Below, piece after piece: positions 1 to 8,102 of a stretch of DNA of 64,000 nt; the first letter of the stretch is position 1, and each line of letters starts with the position of its first letter. The stretch comes from Spirosoma agri (GTDB taxonomy: Bacteria > Bacteroidota > Bacteroidia > Cytophagales > Spirosomataceae): contig NZ_JAAGNZ010000009.1 in NCBI RefSeq assembly GCF_010747415.1, positions 1 through 64,000 on the forward strand. The letters run 5' to 3'. The position numbers and the translations under genes are program-made. Below the pieces are notes generated by a model. That model saw only the letters and a program-made list of their open reading frames with translations. It made no database searches and was not told the DNA's origin.

Positions 1-285
1 GCCTCGAACTCAGCCTCCTACAAGCAGTTTGTGGAAGATGCCAGCGCAACGCGGTTGCGCGAGATTACGCTGATGTATAGCCTGCGCAGTCCGGGTTTCC
101 GCCGATTCACGCACCTCTCTACCGTCGATTTCAGCCTGACCGGGCGCAACCTGGTATTGTGGACCAAGTATACCGGCACCGATCCTGAGGTCAACATTAC
201 CGGCGCGGGCCTGTCGCGGGGGCAGGACTGGTTCACCAATCCAAATACGAAGTCACTGCTTTTTTCGGTCAAAATAACGTACTAA
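1..285 (+). CDS. SusC/RagA-type TonB-dependent transporter, C-terminal end (partial)
   Basis: The frame is open from base 1 and stops at TAA 283-285, leaving about 94 residues and no start in the window. The residues fit the last barrel strands of SusC/RagA proteins: a basic stretch leading into SLTGRNLVLWTKYTGTDPE and then a closing strand ending in aromatic ITY. Such proteins are outer-membrane barrels that import oligosaccharides or peptides with TonB energy, capped by a SusD lipoprotein. The next gene, 37 bp on, is a SusD homologue, which supports the call. Substrate cannot be read from this fragment. Confidence 0.88.
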   Translation, partial: ASNSASYKQFVEDASATRLREITLMYSLRSPGFRRFTHLSTVDFSLTGRNLVLWTKYTGTDPEVNITGAGLSRGQDWFTNPNTKSLLFSVKITY

Positions 286-322
286 CCCCGTCGGCGTCAC
301 TGCCGTACATCGGTGTCAATTC

Positions 323-1750
323 ATGAAAAAATCGATTTCCTATAAAGTCATTATTGCGCTGCTGGCCGTTAACCTGCTAAGTGGTTGCCAACGCCTGTTC
401 GAGGAACCCGCCATTCAGAGTAATCCCAACGCCGTAACCGACGTCGATGTAGCAACGCTGCTGGCGGGTACGCTCCTCGGCGTTTCGTTCCTGCACGAAG
501 ATACCGACGTCCGGATTGCGTCGATGTGGGCGGGTGAGTTGAACGGCCTGTCGCGGGCGCATCAAGGCTTTGCGCAGTACATCGTCTCGTCGCAGAGTTT
601 TACGTGGAGCCCCCTGTATCCGGTGGCGGGGCAGGCCCGGCTGATTCAAACCAAAGCCGATGCCGTGGGCGACAAATGGACAAAAGGGGTAGGGCAGGTA
701 CTGGAAGCGCTGGTCATCGCCAAAGCCACGGACCTCTACGGCGACGTTCCTTACAGTCAGGCGTTCGACGACGTAGCCTTTCCCACGCCGGTCTTCGATA
801 AACAAACAGACGTGTACACCGCGTTGCACACCACGCTCGACAATGCCATTCAGAATCTGTCGGCCTCATCGGGATTGGCTTTTACCAGTCAGGATTTTAT
901 TTACAAAAGTGACGTCGCCAAGTGGCGGGCGGCCGCCAATACGCTGAAAGCCCGGTTGTATCTGCACACCGGCGAGTATGCTAAAGCCGTTGCCAGCGCC
1001 AGTTCGGGCATCAGCAGCCCGGCGGGTGACGCCTTGATTCCGCACGGTACGAGCCTGGGGGTAGATTTGAACCAGAACTATGATTTCTTCCGGGTCAACC
1101 GGGCGGGCGATACGGGTTTCGACGGAGCGTACCTGCCCGTATTGCTGCGATCACGCATTGGGTCAGCTAACACTAAAACCGACGAAACGGCGCTCTATAA
1201 CCATTACATCAAAGTGGGCATTACGGCCACAGGTGCGCTAGACCCCAACACTACAGACGGAGCGTTTACGGCCAATGCGCCCCATCCCATCCTGACGTAC
1301 TACGAGAATCAGCTGATTCTGGCCGAAGCGCAGGCCCGGCTGGGGGCGTCCGATAAAGCGCTGGCGGCTCTGAATACAGTTCGTGTAGCCCTGTCTGCCG
1401 GGTACGTGAACGGCAAGACAATTTCGGCTACCGGTCGGAAGTATGACGCCTACACCCTGGATGATTTCGGCCCTACCGGACTGGCTAACCCAACGAAATT
1501 GGCGACTCTGCAAACCGCACTACTGTACGAAATTATCAGCCAGCGGTTTCTCCTTTTTTTGATGCAATACGAAGCCTTCAACGACTATCGGCGACTGGCA
1601 AAAGCGGTGCCCGTTGTACAGTTACCCATTCCATTATACACCGGTTCTCAACGCCCGCAACGGTTCATTTATCCGCAGGTCGAGATCAATACGAATCCGA
1701 ATGTGCCCAAACCGTTACCCGATCAGTTTACCAAAGTAACGGTGTTCTGA
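323..1750 (+). CDS. SusD/RagB-family nutrient-binding outer-membrane lipoprotein
   Basis: A 475-residue protein with a lipoprotein signal ending LLSG-C (Cys22), so it should be lipid-anchored at the outer membrane facing outward. The body has the SusD pattern of alpha-helical TPR-like segments: KATDLYGDVPYSQAF near residue 135, KWRAAANTLKARLYLHTGEY near residue 200, and a C-terminal helix bundle containing YEIISQRFLLFLMQYEAFNDYRR. It lies 37 bp after the SusC end, the usual order, and a strong hairpin follows it, so the pair probably closes an operon. The sequence resembles the branch of SusD proteins often annotated as SusD/RagB nutrient-binding lipoproteins. The ligand is unknown and no glycoside hydrolase lies next to it inside the window. 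Confidence 0.9.
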   Translation: MKKSISYKVIIALLAVNLLSGCQRLFEEPAIQSNPNAVTDVDVATLLAGTLLGVSFLHEDTDVRIASMWAGELNGLSRAHQGFAQYIVSSQSFTWSPLYPVAGQARLIQTKADAVGDKWTKGVGQVLEALVIAKATDLYGDVPYSQAFDDVAFPTPVFDKQTDVYTALHTTLDNAIQNLSASSGLAFTSQDFIYKSDVAKWRAAANTLKARLYLHTGEYAKAVASASSGISSPAGDALIPHGTSLGVDLNQNYDFFRVNRAGDTGFDGAYLPVLLRSRIGSANTKTDETALYNHYIKVGITATGALDPNTTDGAFTANAPHPILTYYENQLILAEAQARLGASDKALAALNTVRVALSAGYVNGKTISATGRKYDAYTLDDFGPTGLANPTKLATLQTALLYEIISQRFLLFLMQYEAFNDYRRLAKAVPVVQLPIPLYTGSQRPQRFIYPQVEINTNPNVPKPLPDQFTKVTVF

Positions 1751-1752
1751 CA

Positions 1753-1807
1753 GAACGCAGATGGTTATGCTCCTTGCGATTTATTGGGAGCATAACCATC
1801 CGCGTTC
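1753..1807 (+). terminator. Hairpin after the susCD pair
   Basis: Two 21-bp arms (1753-1773 and 1787-1807) pair with a single mismatch around a 13-nt loop, starting 3 bp after the SusD stop. There is no clean T-run, only a pyrimidine-rich stretch after it. It most likely ends the susCD transcript. Confidence 0.75.
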
Positions 1808-1850
1808 CAGACGTTCTACTACCTCTTTCTAACCACTTGATTCCCCCTCG

Positions 1851-3191
1851 ATGACTACCTGTACTAGTTTACCGGTCCTTTCGGAAAGTGCCTTCTGGCG
1901 GTATTTCGCGTTTACGGCCTTGTACTTCGCGGAAGGGCTCAATATGGGACTATTGTTCGTCGGAATTCCGGCCTGGATGGCCCAGAACAGCAAGACGCCC
2001 ACCGAAATTGGTCAGTTTGCAGCCGCCTGCGCCCTACCCTGGACGTTCAAATTCATCGTGGCCCCACTCATGGATCGCTATGCGTACCTGCCGATGGGGC
2101 GTAAACGGCCCTGGGTGTTGTTTGGGCAGCTTGGCCTGATGGGAAGCCTGATCGTGATGGCGTATATTCCCGACCCGTTGAACAACCTGAATCTTTTCGC
2201 GGGAGCCGCCTTTCTGGTGTCTTCGTTCGGGGCCATTCAGGATGCCGCTGTCGATGGCATGGCCGTTGACGCGATTCCCGGTGATCAGCAGGCCCGCGCC
2301 AACGGGTTTATGGGGGGTGCCCGCATGATCGGCAGTTCGCTGTCGCTGGCCGGTGGTAGCTGGCTGATGAACCAGTATAATTTTACGGTATCGACCCTGG
2401 CCCTGGCGGCTCTAATTGGGCTGATGACGCTGGTGCCCCTCGTGTTGCGGGAAGACCGGGGCGAAAAAATCCTCCCCTGGACGGCAGGAACGATTTCCCC
2501 CGAAGCGCAAAAGATGCAGATCACGAGCTGGACTACCATTCTGCAATCGTTGTACAGTCTGTTTCGCCTGAAAAATTCGTTGCTGGTGGCACTGCTGATG
2601 TTTATTACAATGGGGTCGTACAACTACTTCGAAACGCTGCTACCCCTGTTTGCCGTCAACGTCTCCGGCTGGACTAACGTATCGTATTCCCAGGCGTTTG
2701 CTTCGGCCGATCTGATCGGTGGTATCAGCGGTATTTTGCTGGGTGGCGTGCTAATCGAACGGTTTGGGAAGAAACGAATGATTGGTCTGTATTTTCTGGG
2801 TATCATGGGCATTACGACCGCCCTCGCCTTACTGACGCCCTATTGGACCAACAGCGTATTTATTCAGGGCTTTATTATTGTATACCGCTGGCTGAACGCC
2901 TTTGCCAAAATCGGCGTCTACGCGATCGCCATGGAGTGCTGCTCGAAAAAAGTATCGGCCAGCCAGTTTACATTTTATATGACCATCGGAGCTGTTGGAT
3001 CAATGGTTGGCGCGACGCTGATTGGTCCCATTAAGGAGAATTTTAGCTGGCCGTTTACGATGCTGTTATTCGTAGGACTGATCGCTCTTGCCTGGCTGGT
3101 GATGCGGTTGCTGAACATCAGTAAGCTGGAAACGCAGATTACGGAATTGGATGAGAAGACAAGCCAAAACGAGGTATACCAACTGAACTGA
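1851..3191 (+). CDS. AmpG-like MFS permease
   Basis: A 446-residue protein with about 12 hydrophobic segments. The N-terminal half carries traits of the AmpG/PAT branch of the major facilitator superfamily: FAEGLNMGLLFVGIPAWM in the first helix, LPWTFKFIVAPLMDRY between helices 2 and 3, GRKRPWV in the cytoplasmic loop and FGAIQDAAVDGMAVD in the next helices. AmpG proteins import muropeptides, but members of the branch beside susCD genes may move sugars, so the cargo is open. It starts 101 bp after susD with a hairpin between them, so it probably has its own promoter. The start ATG at 1851 gives the usual short cytoplasmic N-terminus. Confidence 0.8.
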   Translation: MTTCTSLPVLSESAFWRYFAFTALYFAEGLNMGLLFVGIPAWMAQNSKTPTEIGQFAAACALPWTFKFIVAPLMDRYAYLPMGRKRPWVLFGQLGLMGSLIVMAYIPDPLNNLNLFAGAAFLVSSFGAIQDAAVDGMAVDAIPGDQQARANGFMGGARMIGSSLSLAGGSWLMNQYNFTVSTLALAALIGLMTLVPLVLREDRGEKILPWTAGTISPEAQKMQITSWTTILQSLYSLFRLKNSLLVALLMFITMGSYNYFETLLPLFAVNVSGWTNVSYSQAFASADLIGGISGILLGGVLIERFGKKRMIGLYFLGIMGITTALALLTPYWTNSVFIQGFIIVYRWLNAFAKIGVYAIAMECCSKKVSASQFTFYMTIGAVGSMVGATLIGPIKENFSWPFTMLLFVGLIALAWLVMRLLNISKLETQITELDEKTSQNEVYQLN

Positions 3192-3198
3192 CTTACAG

Positions 3199-3227
3199 AC
3201 CAGTCTGAAAAGTGATGGTAGACTGGT
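3199..3227 (+). terminator. Short hairpin after the AmpG-like gene
   Basis: ACCAGTCT and AGACTGGT form an 8-bp stem with a 13-nt loop, beginning 8 bp after the stop codon. There is no U-tract, so it is only a moderate terminator candidate. Confidence 0.45.
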
Positions 3228-3394
3228 ATCGCCATATACAAAGTCAGCCTCGAAAATAACTAGTGCAGGGACTTAGTCCGGTAATGTCAAGGGTCTTCCA
3301 GCTCAATCGGGAGCATACGCTGCATGGATCGTTACCGTAAACCGGTAATTGATGCAAGTTGCAGACATTGGTTAACCAACCCGATTAAGAAACC

Positions 3395-3439
3395 TTAATA
3401 ACATCCTAAGCTCGTCTTCAGATCGACCGTTTACTTTAG
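3395..3439 (+). promoter_or_regulatory. Promoter with shared operator, copy 1 (gene 3468)
   Basis: TTAAT at 3395-3399, TCCTAAG at 3404-3410, TCTTCA at 3415-3420, an 11-bp gap, then TACTTTAG at 3432-3439 as a -7 element (TAnnTTTG with one mismatch). The ATG follows 28 nt later. The same order and spacing occur in front of the genes starting at 9293 and 10115. The two TC-half-sites are 11 bp apart, one helical turn, as expected for an OmpR-family regulator. Regulation by the response regulator at 6027 is inference. Confidence 0.65.
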
Positions 3440-3467
3440 CCCTCACGCAGAGCTAGATGAATTTGGC

Positions 3468-5201
3468 ATGAAACGAGCGATTTACTTTTTCTTTCTTTTT
3501 GGCACAACCAGCGCACCAATCATCGCTCAGCAGCTTGACTGTACCACCATCGGCTTTGAACGGGGAACGACCGACGGCTGGACGCTGACCAACGGACAGG
3601 TCACCAATCAAGGGCAACAGGTCGTTTTTCAGAACGAGACAGCGGGAACGTTTGAGAACGGGCATCGGATCACAAGCTTGGGTGATGGCAACGACCCCAA
3701 AATAACCGCCGAGGCTATTCCTATGGTAGCGCCCGGTAGTACGCATTCTATCCGCATCGGCAACGTAACCCGTGGCAGCCGCTTTGACCGTATAAAAGGG
3801 TCTTTTGTGGTTACAGCTGACAATACGCTGTTTCAGTACAAGCTGGCAGTTATTCTGCAAAATGCCAATCACGAGGCTTACGAAAAACCGGGTTTCACCA
3901 TCCGAATCACCGATAGCGAAGGGCAGGAACTACCTTGTAGTTTTTACGATATACAGGTTTCAGCGGCTGGTACGGTCGATGGCTTTAAAACGCAGGGCGA
4001 TATTCAGTACCGCAACTGGACCGTTGGCGCCATTGATCTACGCAACTACATCGGTCGGCGCATTACGGTGGAAGTGACCGCGCATGGTTGCACGCACAAT
4101 GGCCACGTTGGCTACGCGTACTTCGATGCGCAATGCCTCAAATCAGAAATCAACCAGGCGTCGGCCTGCCCCGACGCCGACGGATACGTCGTACTGAACG
4201 CACCCGATGGCTTCGACAAATACAGCTGGAATATGGGCCAGACGACCCGCTCGATCCGCGTGAAAGCTGCCGTCGGTCAAACGTATTGGGTTAAACTGTC
4301 ACCCTTCTCCAGTCTGAGCGCCAGCTGCGAATTTCAGCTTGATCATCAGCTAACCTTCCAACCCGTAGAAACAACGTTGACAAAGACGATTTGCGAAGGC
4401 GACGGAGTTGTGGTGGGCGATACGACGTATCGGAGCAGCGGGCAATTTGTGCGGACCATTACCCACAATATGCTGTGCGACAGCACCGTAAAGCTATCTC
4501 TGACCGTCAAACCACTGGGTCGTTTAGTGCAACGGGTGACCATTTGCGAGGACGGTAGCTTGACCGTTGGCGACTCAACGTACCGCCGGCAGGGCACCTA
4601 TGTCAATCACTTCACCAATTCGATCGGTTGCGATAGCGTAGTGACTACCCACCTGACGGTCAACCAATTGGCTACCCGTATAAGTCCTGACGTGATGATT
4701 ACCCAGGGCGACAGCGCCCAATTGATCGTTACAGCCACGCCCACGGGTGCGTATACGTACCGCTGGAATTCTACCGAGCGATTAAGTTGCCCGACCTGTG
4801 CCCAGACCTGGGCAACTCCGTCCACGACAACTCAGTATGTCGTACAGGTTTCGGACGAAGGTGGGATTTGCCGGCAGACTAAAGCGGTTACCGTTACCGT
4901 CGTTCCGTGCGGATTGCAGCTACCTACGGCTTTCACCCCCAATGCCGATCAGATGAATGATCACTGGATTATCAAAGGCAACGCCTGCGTCAGACAGCTT
5001 CGCAACGTGACTATTTATAACCGTTGGGGAGAAGTTCTCTATCATCAGGAGAACATGGCTTTATCGGATCACAATCGATGCTGGGACGGCCAGTATCAGG
5101 GGCAACCGGTCCTCGAGGGACTATATCCATACACGATTCAGGCCGAACTGACCAATGGCGATTTAACCGATTACCGGGGCGTTGTTCAACTTGTCCGATG
5201 A
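3468..5201 (+). CDS. Secreted protein with gliding-motility C-terminal (CHU_C) domain
   Basis: A 577-residue exported protein: signal peptide of about 20 residues ending in IIAQ, an N-terminal beta-rich region (about 25-230), two related 45-residue repeats that each start TICE and end with a Cys-Asp pair plus LTV (about 305-400), and a C-terminal domain of about 95 residues. That last domain reads LPTAFTPNADQMNDHWIIKG, then VTIYNRWGEVLYHQ and a WDG...G loop, the hallmark of type B type IX secretion cargo. The protein should be secreted or held at the cell surface. Function is unknown; adhesion or matrix roles are usual guesses for the class. Its promoter shares an unusual layout with two genes beside the two-component system at 6027. 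Confidence 0.85.
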   Translation: MKRAIYFFFLFGTTSAPIIAQQLDCTTIGFERGTTDGWTLTNGQVTNQGQQVVFQNETAGTFENGHRITSLGDGNDPKITAEAIPMVAPGSTHSIRIGNVTRGSRFDRIKGSFVVTADNTLFQYKLAVILQNANHEAYEKPGFTIRITDSEGQELPCSFYDIQVSAAGTVDGFKTQGDIQYRNWTVGAIDLRNYIGRRITVEVTAHGCTHNGHVGYAYFDAQCLKSEINQASACPDADGYVVLNAPDGFDKYSWNMGQTTRSIRVKAAVGQTYWVKLSPFSSLSASCEFQLDHQLTFQPVETTLTKTICEGDGVVVGDTTYRSSGQFVRTITHNMLCDSTVKLSLTVKPLGRLVQRVTICEDGSLTVGDSTYRRQGTYVNHFTNSIGCDSVVTTHLTVNQLATRISPDVMITQGDSAQLIVTATPTGAYTYRWNSTERLSCPTCAQTWATPSTTTQYVVQVSDEGGICRQTKAVTVTVVPCGLQLPTAFTPNADQMNDHWIIKGNACVRQLRNVTIYNRWGEVLYHQENMALSDHNRCWDGQYQGQPVLEGLYPYTIQAELTNGDLTDYRGVVQLVR

Positions 5202-5346
5202 CCGGATACGGGCCGCGAATAGCTCAGACTGCTAGCAGTAGACGTACCATACCGACCGTCGATAGCCATGAGCCCCTAAACATATTCTTCGAAAATAAGG
5301 TACTGGTATTGAGTGCCGGCTGATCCTCTACTGTCGTCTACTGCCT

Positions 5347-6027
5347 ATGAAACAAACGCTACTTTTTATGGTTACACTCCTACTTTTTCTGGCTGGTCTG
5401 ATCCGGGTAGTCGCTCAAACGCCCACGGCTGTTTCGGGCCGGGTGCTGGACTATCTGGCCAACCGGATTGGCGATTATGACGGGCTGCGTTTACAAACGG
5501 CCGCGGGGGAGGTGTATCTGTTTTTCCCGCCCCATGCGGCTGCCCAGATCCGACGACTGGCCGCCACCGGGCAACGTATAAAGGCCGATGTTGAACCAGG
5601 GCATGGCGGCCCCGGACACGCCAAACCGGTTTTGGAAAAATCAGCGGGAGGGGTATCTACAGCAGAGCCAGCGACCATCCCAACTTACCGGTTGATCCGA
5701 CTGCGTAACGCAACGTCCGGCACACTGCTTCAATTGTCCGATCTACCCCCTCCACCGCCACAACCGGGCGTTCTGGTCCAGACGGAAGGTCCCTTGGTAG
5801 CGAAAATGATTGATGACCACGGTGATCTGATCGCTTTGCTGACGGACAAGTATCTGATTGAATTGAAACCCCATCAGTCGGAGCAGATCAGCTCGCTGCT
5901 GGTGGGCGTTCAGCGATTGGGAGCCGTCGGGTTCGAACGAAATCTGGATGGCTTTGTCAATCGTTCCGGCCGACCTGTGCTGCATCCTACTGCCTTAACC
6001 ATCCGAGGTCAAACCTTTGCACTTTAA
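5347..6027 (+). CDS. Exported protein with PPH module, coupled to the response regulator
   Basis: A 226-residue protein that I do not recognise from a named family. It has a signal peptide (cleavage likely after VVA at residue 23). The first module runs from VSGRVLDYL (about residue 29) through a GLRLQ strand to FFPPH (residues 59-63). A second, weaker module ends in ELKPHQ (about residue 178). The same layout, with PPH in both modules, is found in the product of 10115-9411. A His/Pro-rich linker lies near residues 84-95. The stop codon TAATG overlaps the start of the response regulator by one base, so the two are probably translationally coupled. A role in sensing or buffering the signal for this two-component system is inference. 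Confidence 0.7.
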   Translation: MKQTLLFMVTLLLFLAGLIRVVAQTPTAVSGRVLDYLANRIGDYDGLRLQTAAGEVYLFFPPHAAAQIRRLAATGQRIKADVEPGHGGPGHAKPVLEKSAGGVSTAEPATIPTYRLIRLRNATSGTLLQLSDLPPPPPQPGVLVQTEGPLVAKMIDDHGDLIALLTDKYLIELKPHQSEQISSLLVGVQRLGAVGFERNLDGFVNRSGRPVLHPTALTIRGQTFAL

Positions 6028-6710
6028 TGAAAATTCTGTTAATCGACGACGAAGAAAAACTGGTTACACACCTGCAAAAAGGTCTTCGGCAGGCTGGTTA
6101 TTCAGTCGATATAGCGCTGTCGGCTGCCGAAGGGCTTGAACAGGCTGCCGTAGGCGGTCACGATTTGATATTACTCGACCTGATGCTGCCCGGAACCACG
6201 GGTTTCGATGTGCTGCGAACGCTGCGGGCCTTCGGTATCCAGGCTCCGGTAATGATTCTGAGTGCCCTCAACCAGTCGCATCATGTCGTGCAGGGACTGG
6301 ATTTGGGAGCCATCGATTATGTACGAAAACCGTTCGAACTGGACGAGTTGCTGGCCCGGATTCGCACCGTGCAGCGGAGTCAGGCGGGAAGCCGGCTGGC
6401 CGTATGGCGCGTCAATGATCTAACGATGGATCTAGCCAGTCGTCAGGTGAATCGGGCTGGTCAATCCATTGCCCTGACGCCCCGCGAGTATCAGTTACTG
6501 GAGCAATTGATGCGCCATGCCGGACGGGTCATTACCAAAGCCCAGCTAACCGAAAAGGTCTGGGAATCGGACTTTGACCGGGGCAGCAACGTGGTTGAAG
6601 TGCATGTGCATCAGTTACGAAAAAAGATTGATCGGGGCTTCGAATCTACGCTGCTTGAAACGGTCGTTGGGGTAGGCTACCGGCTCAAGGGATCCCTGGA
6701 AATCAACTGA
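6027..6710 (+). CDS. OmpR/PhoB-family response regulator
   Basis: A 227-residue regulator: receiver domain at about 1-115 with acidic pocket IDDEE (residues 6-10), phospho-acceptor Asp51 in LLDLMLPG, and Lys in VRKPFE. A winged-helix DNA-binding domain follows at about 128-224, with LTPREYQLLEQLMRHAGRV and the recognition region VVEVHVHQLRKKID and a closing GVGYRL. The start ATG overlaps the preceding stop by one base, and the cognate kinase begins 10 bp after its end. Family members bind pairs of direct repeats about 11 bp apart, which matches the repeats found in three promoters of this window. Confidence 0.95.
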   Translation: MKILLIDDEEKLVTHLQKGLRQAGYSVDIALSAAEGLEQAAVGGHDLILLDLMLPGTTGFDVLRTLRAFGIQAPVMILSALNQSHHVVQGLDLGAIDYVRKPFELDELLARIRTVQRSQAGSRLAVWRVNDLTMDLASRQVNRAGQSIALTPREYQLLEQLMRHAGRVITKAQLTEKVWESDFDRGSNVVEVHVHQLRKKIDRGFESTLLETVVGVGYRLKGSLEIN

Positions 6711-6720
6711 CCCTGTTTAT

Positions 6721-8076
6721 ATGGTGTTGTTACGTCCTGTTCGCAGTATTCGGTTAAAGATTGGTCTGGTATTCGGGATTACCTTTTTTTCGGGCTTTGC
6801 CGCAGCGGCTACTTACGTGTTCTACGAAGTAAAAAAGGTCCTGATTCAGCAGGAAAATCGGGCACTGGACGACCGGGCTGCCCGACTGTCGGAACGTACA
6901 TCGCTTTATCCGCTGATCATTCCCCTGCCCGAACGGGGCGAAGTTCTTGCACTTTGGTACACAACGAATGGTAGTACCAAACGCCTGTATCAGTCTCCGC
7001 GCTTCCCTGCTACCATCAGCGGGATAGACAGCCCCACTATTTCTCGATCGGATACGTTTCAACTCACTCGTTTTGTTCGAAATACGGAAGGGGGCTACGG
7101 AAAACTAACGACCATTGTCGGACGCAGCAACCGCCCGTTAGCCCGTCAGTTGCAGTCGATTGGCTGGCTATTGATCGGCATCCTCCTGCTGAGTATGATG
7201 CTGTCCAGTCTGGGAGCCTGGGTAATGAGCGGTTGGTTACTGCGCCCGCTGAAAGCCATCATCGATTCGGCCCGTTCCGTCAATCTGGCCGAAGACGTGA
7301 CACCAATCCCAACGCCCAATTCGAAGGATGAACTCCTGGAGTTGGCCGATACGATCAACGATATGCTGGCCCGTATCCGGCAGGCGGTTGATACCCAGCA
7401 CAATTTTTTTGCGGCTGCTTCGCACGAACTGCGTACACCCTTGAGCATTTTACGTACGGAGATCGAAGTAGCACAACGGGAAGCCATTAATGATCGGGAA
7501 CGCCGTTTTTTAGCCAGTCAATTAGCCGAATTACGGCGTCTGAGCCGGCTGGTCGATGATCTGCTGGCGATGAGTCAGCTTCGGGCCGGTACGCTGCAAC
7601 TGCGCCCCGAGCGGATCGAACTCGATGACCTGACCTTGTTCCTTACCGAACGGTATCATGCGCCCATCAACCAGCGGCATCTGTACCTGTCGGTCCAGCT
7701 GGACGATGCGGCCCCGTCGCTGACCATTCTGGCGGATCTGGACAAGCTGACCAATGTGCTGCTGAATCTGCTGGATAACGCCGTCAAATATGCCATTCCA
7801 AACACCCAGCTTGACCTTAGTATACGTCAGCAACACGAAACCATCGTCTGGTCGCTGATCAATCAGACAACATCAGTCGTACCCGACCCCAATCGGCTTA
7901 CCAGCGAATTTTACCAGGCCGACATTCGTCACGATGGGTATGGACTGGGCTTGTGGATCAGTCACCAGATTGTCCGGCTTATGAGCGGAACCCTTACCGT
8001 CACCGCTACCGAAGGCTGGTTTCAGGCCGAGGTACGGTTTAAAAACCAGTCAGGTCAGCCTCCTTTCGAAAACTGA
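6721..8076 (+). CDS. Membrane sensor histidine kinase
   Basis: A 451-residue kinase partner of the response regulator just upstream. It has a transmembrane helix at about 13-35, a periplasmic loop of about 110 residues, a second helix at about 145-170, a HAMP region, the HisKA dimerisation domain with His235 in SHELRTP, and the ATPase domain with N-box NVLLNLLDNAVKYA and G-box GYGLGLWI. The periplasmic sensor region has no motif I recognise. The general build is that of CusS/QseC-like kinases. The D-box is reduced (LTSEFYQ in place of a full DTGxGI region), and a canonical D-x-G-x-G motif is not visible, as in some Bacteroidota kinases. Confidence 0.93.
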   Translation: MVLLRPVRSIRLKIGLVFGITFFSGFAAAATYVFYEVKKVLIQQENRALDDRAARLSERTSLYPLIIPLPERGEVLALWYTTNGSTKRLYQSPRFPATISGIDSPTISRSDTFQLTRFVRNTEGGYGKLTTIVGRSNRPLARQLQSIGWLLIGILLLSMMLSSLGAWVMSGWLLRPLKAIIDSARSVNLAEDVTPIPTPNSKDELLELADTINDMLARIRQAVDTQHNFFAAASHELRTPLSILRTEIEVAQREAINDRERRFLASQLAELRRLSRLVDDLLAMSQLRAGTLQLRPERIELDDLTLFLTERYHAPINQRHLYLSVQLDDAAPSLTILADLDKLTNVLLNLLDNAVKYAIPNTQLDLSIRQQHETIVWSLINQTTSVVPDPNRLTSEFYQADIRHDGYGLGLWISHQIVRLMSGTLTVTATEGWFQAEVRFKNQSGQPPFEN

Positions 8077-8085
8077 CCTGACCGG
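8046..8085. terminator. Hairpin between convergent genes 6721 and 8103
   Basis: Arms at 8046-8058 and 8073-8085 pair at 12 of 13 positions around a 14-nt loop. The kinase stop codon lies in the right arm. The minus-strand lipoprotein gene ends 18 bp beyond, so the hairpin can serve both convergent transcripts. Confidence 0.6.
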
Positions 8086-8102
8086 ATACCATTCAGAACT
8101 GA

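Noticed and set aside
5228-5239. 12-bp palindrome ACTGCTAGCAGT after the 3468 gene
   Set aside because: No loop and no T-run, too short to be a convincing terminator.
5270-5300. Possible fourth copy of the shared operator before 5347
   Set aside because: TCTTCG is present, but the other half-site is off by one and no TAnnTTTG follows at the right distance.
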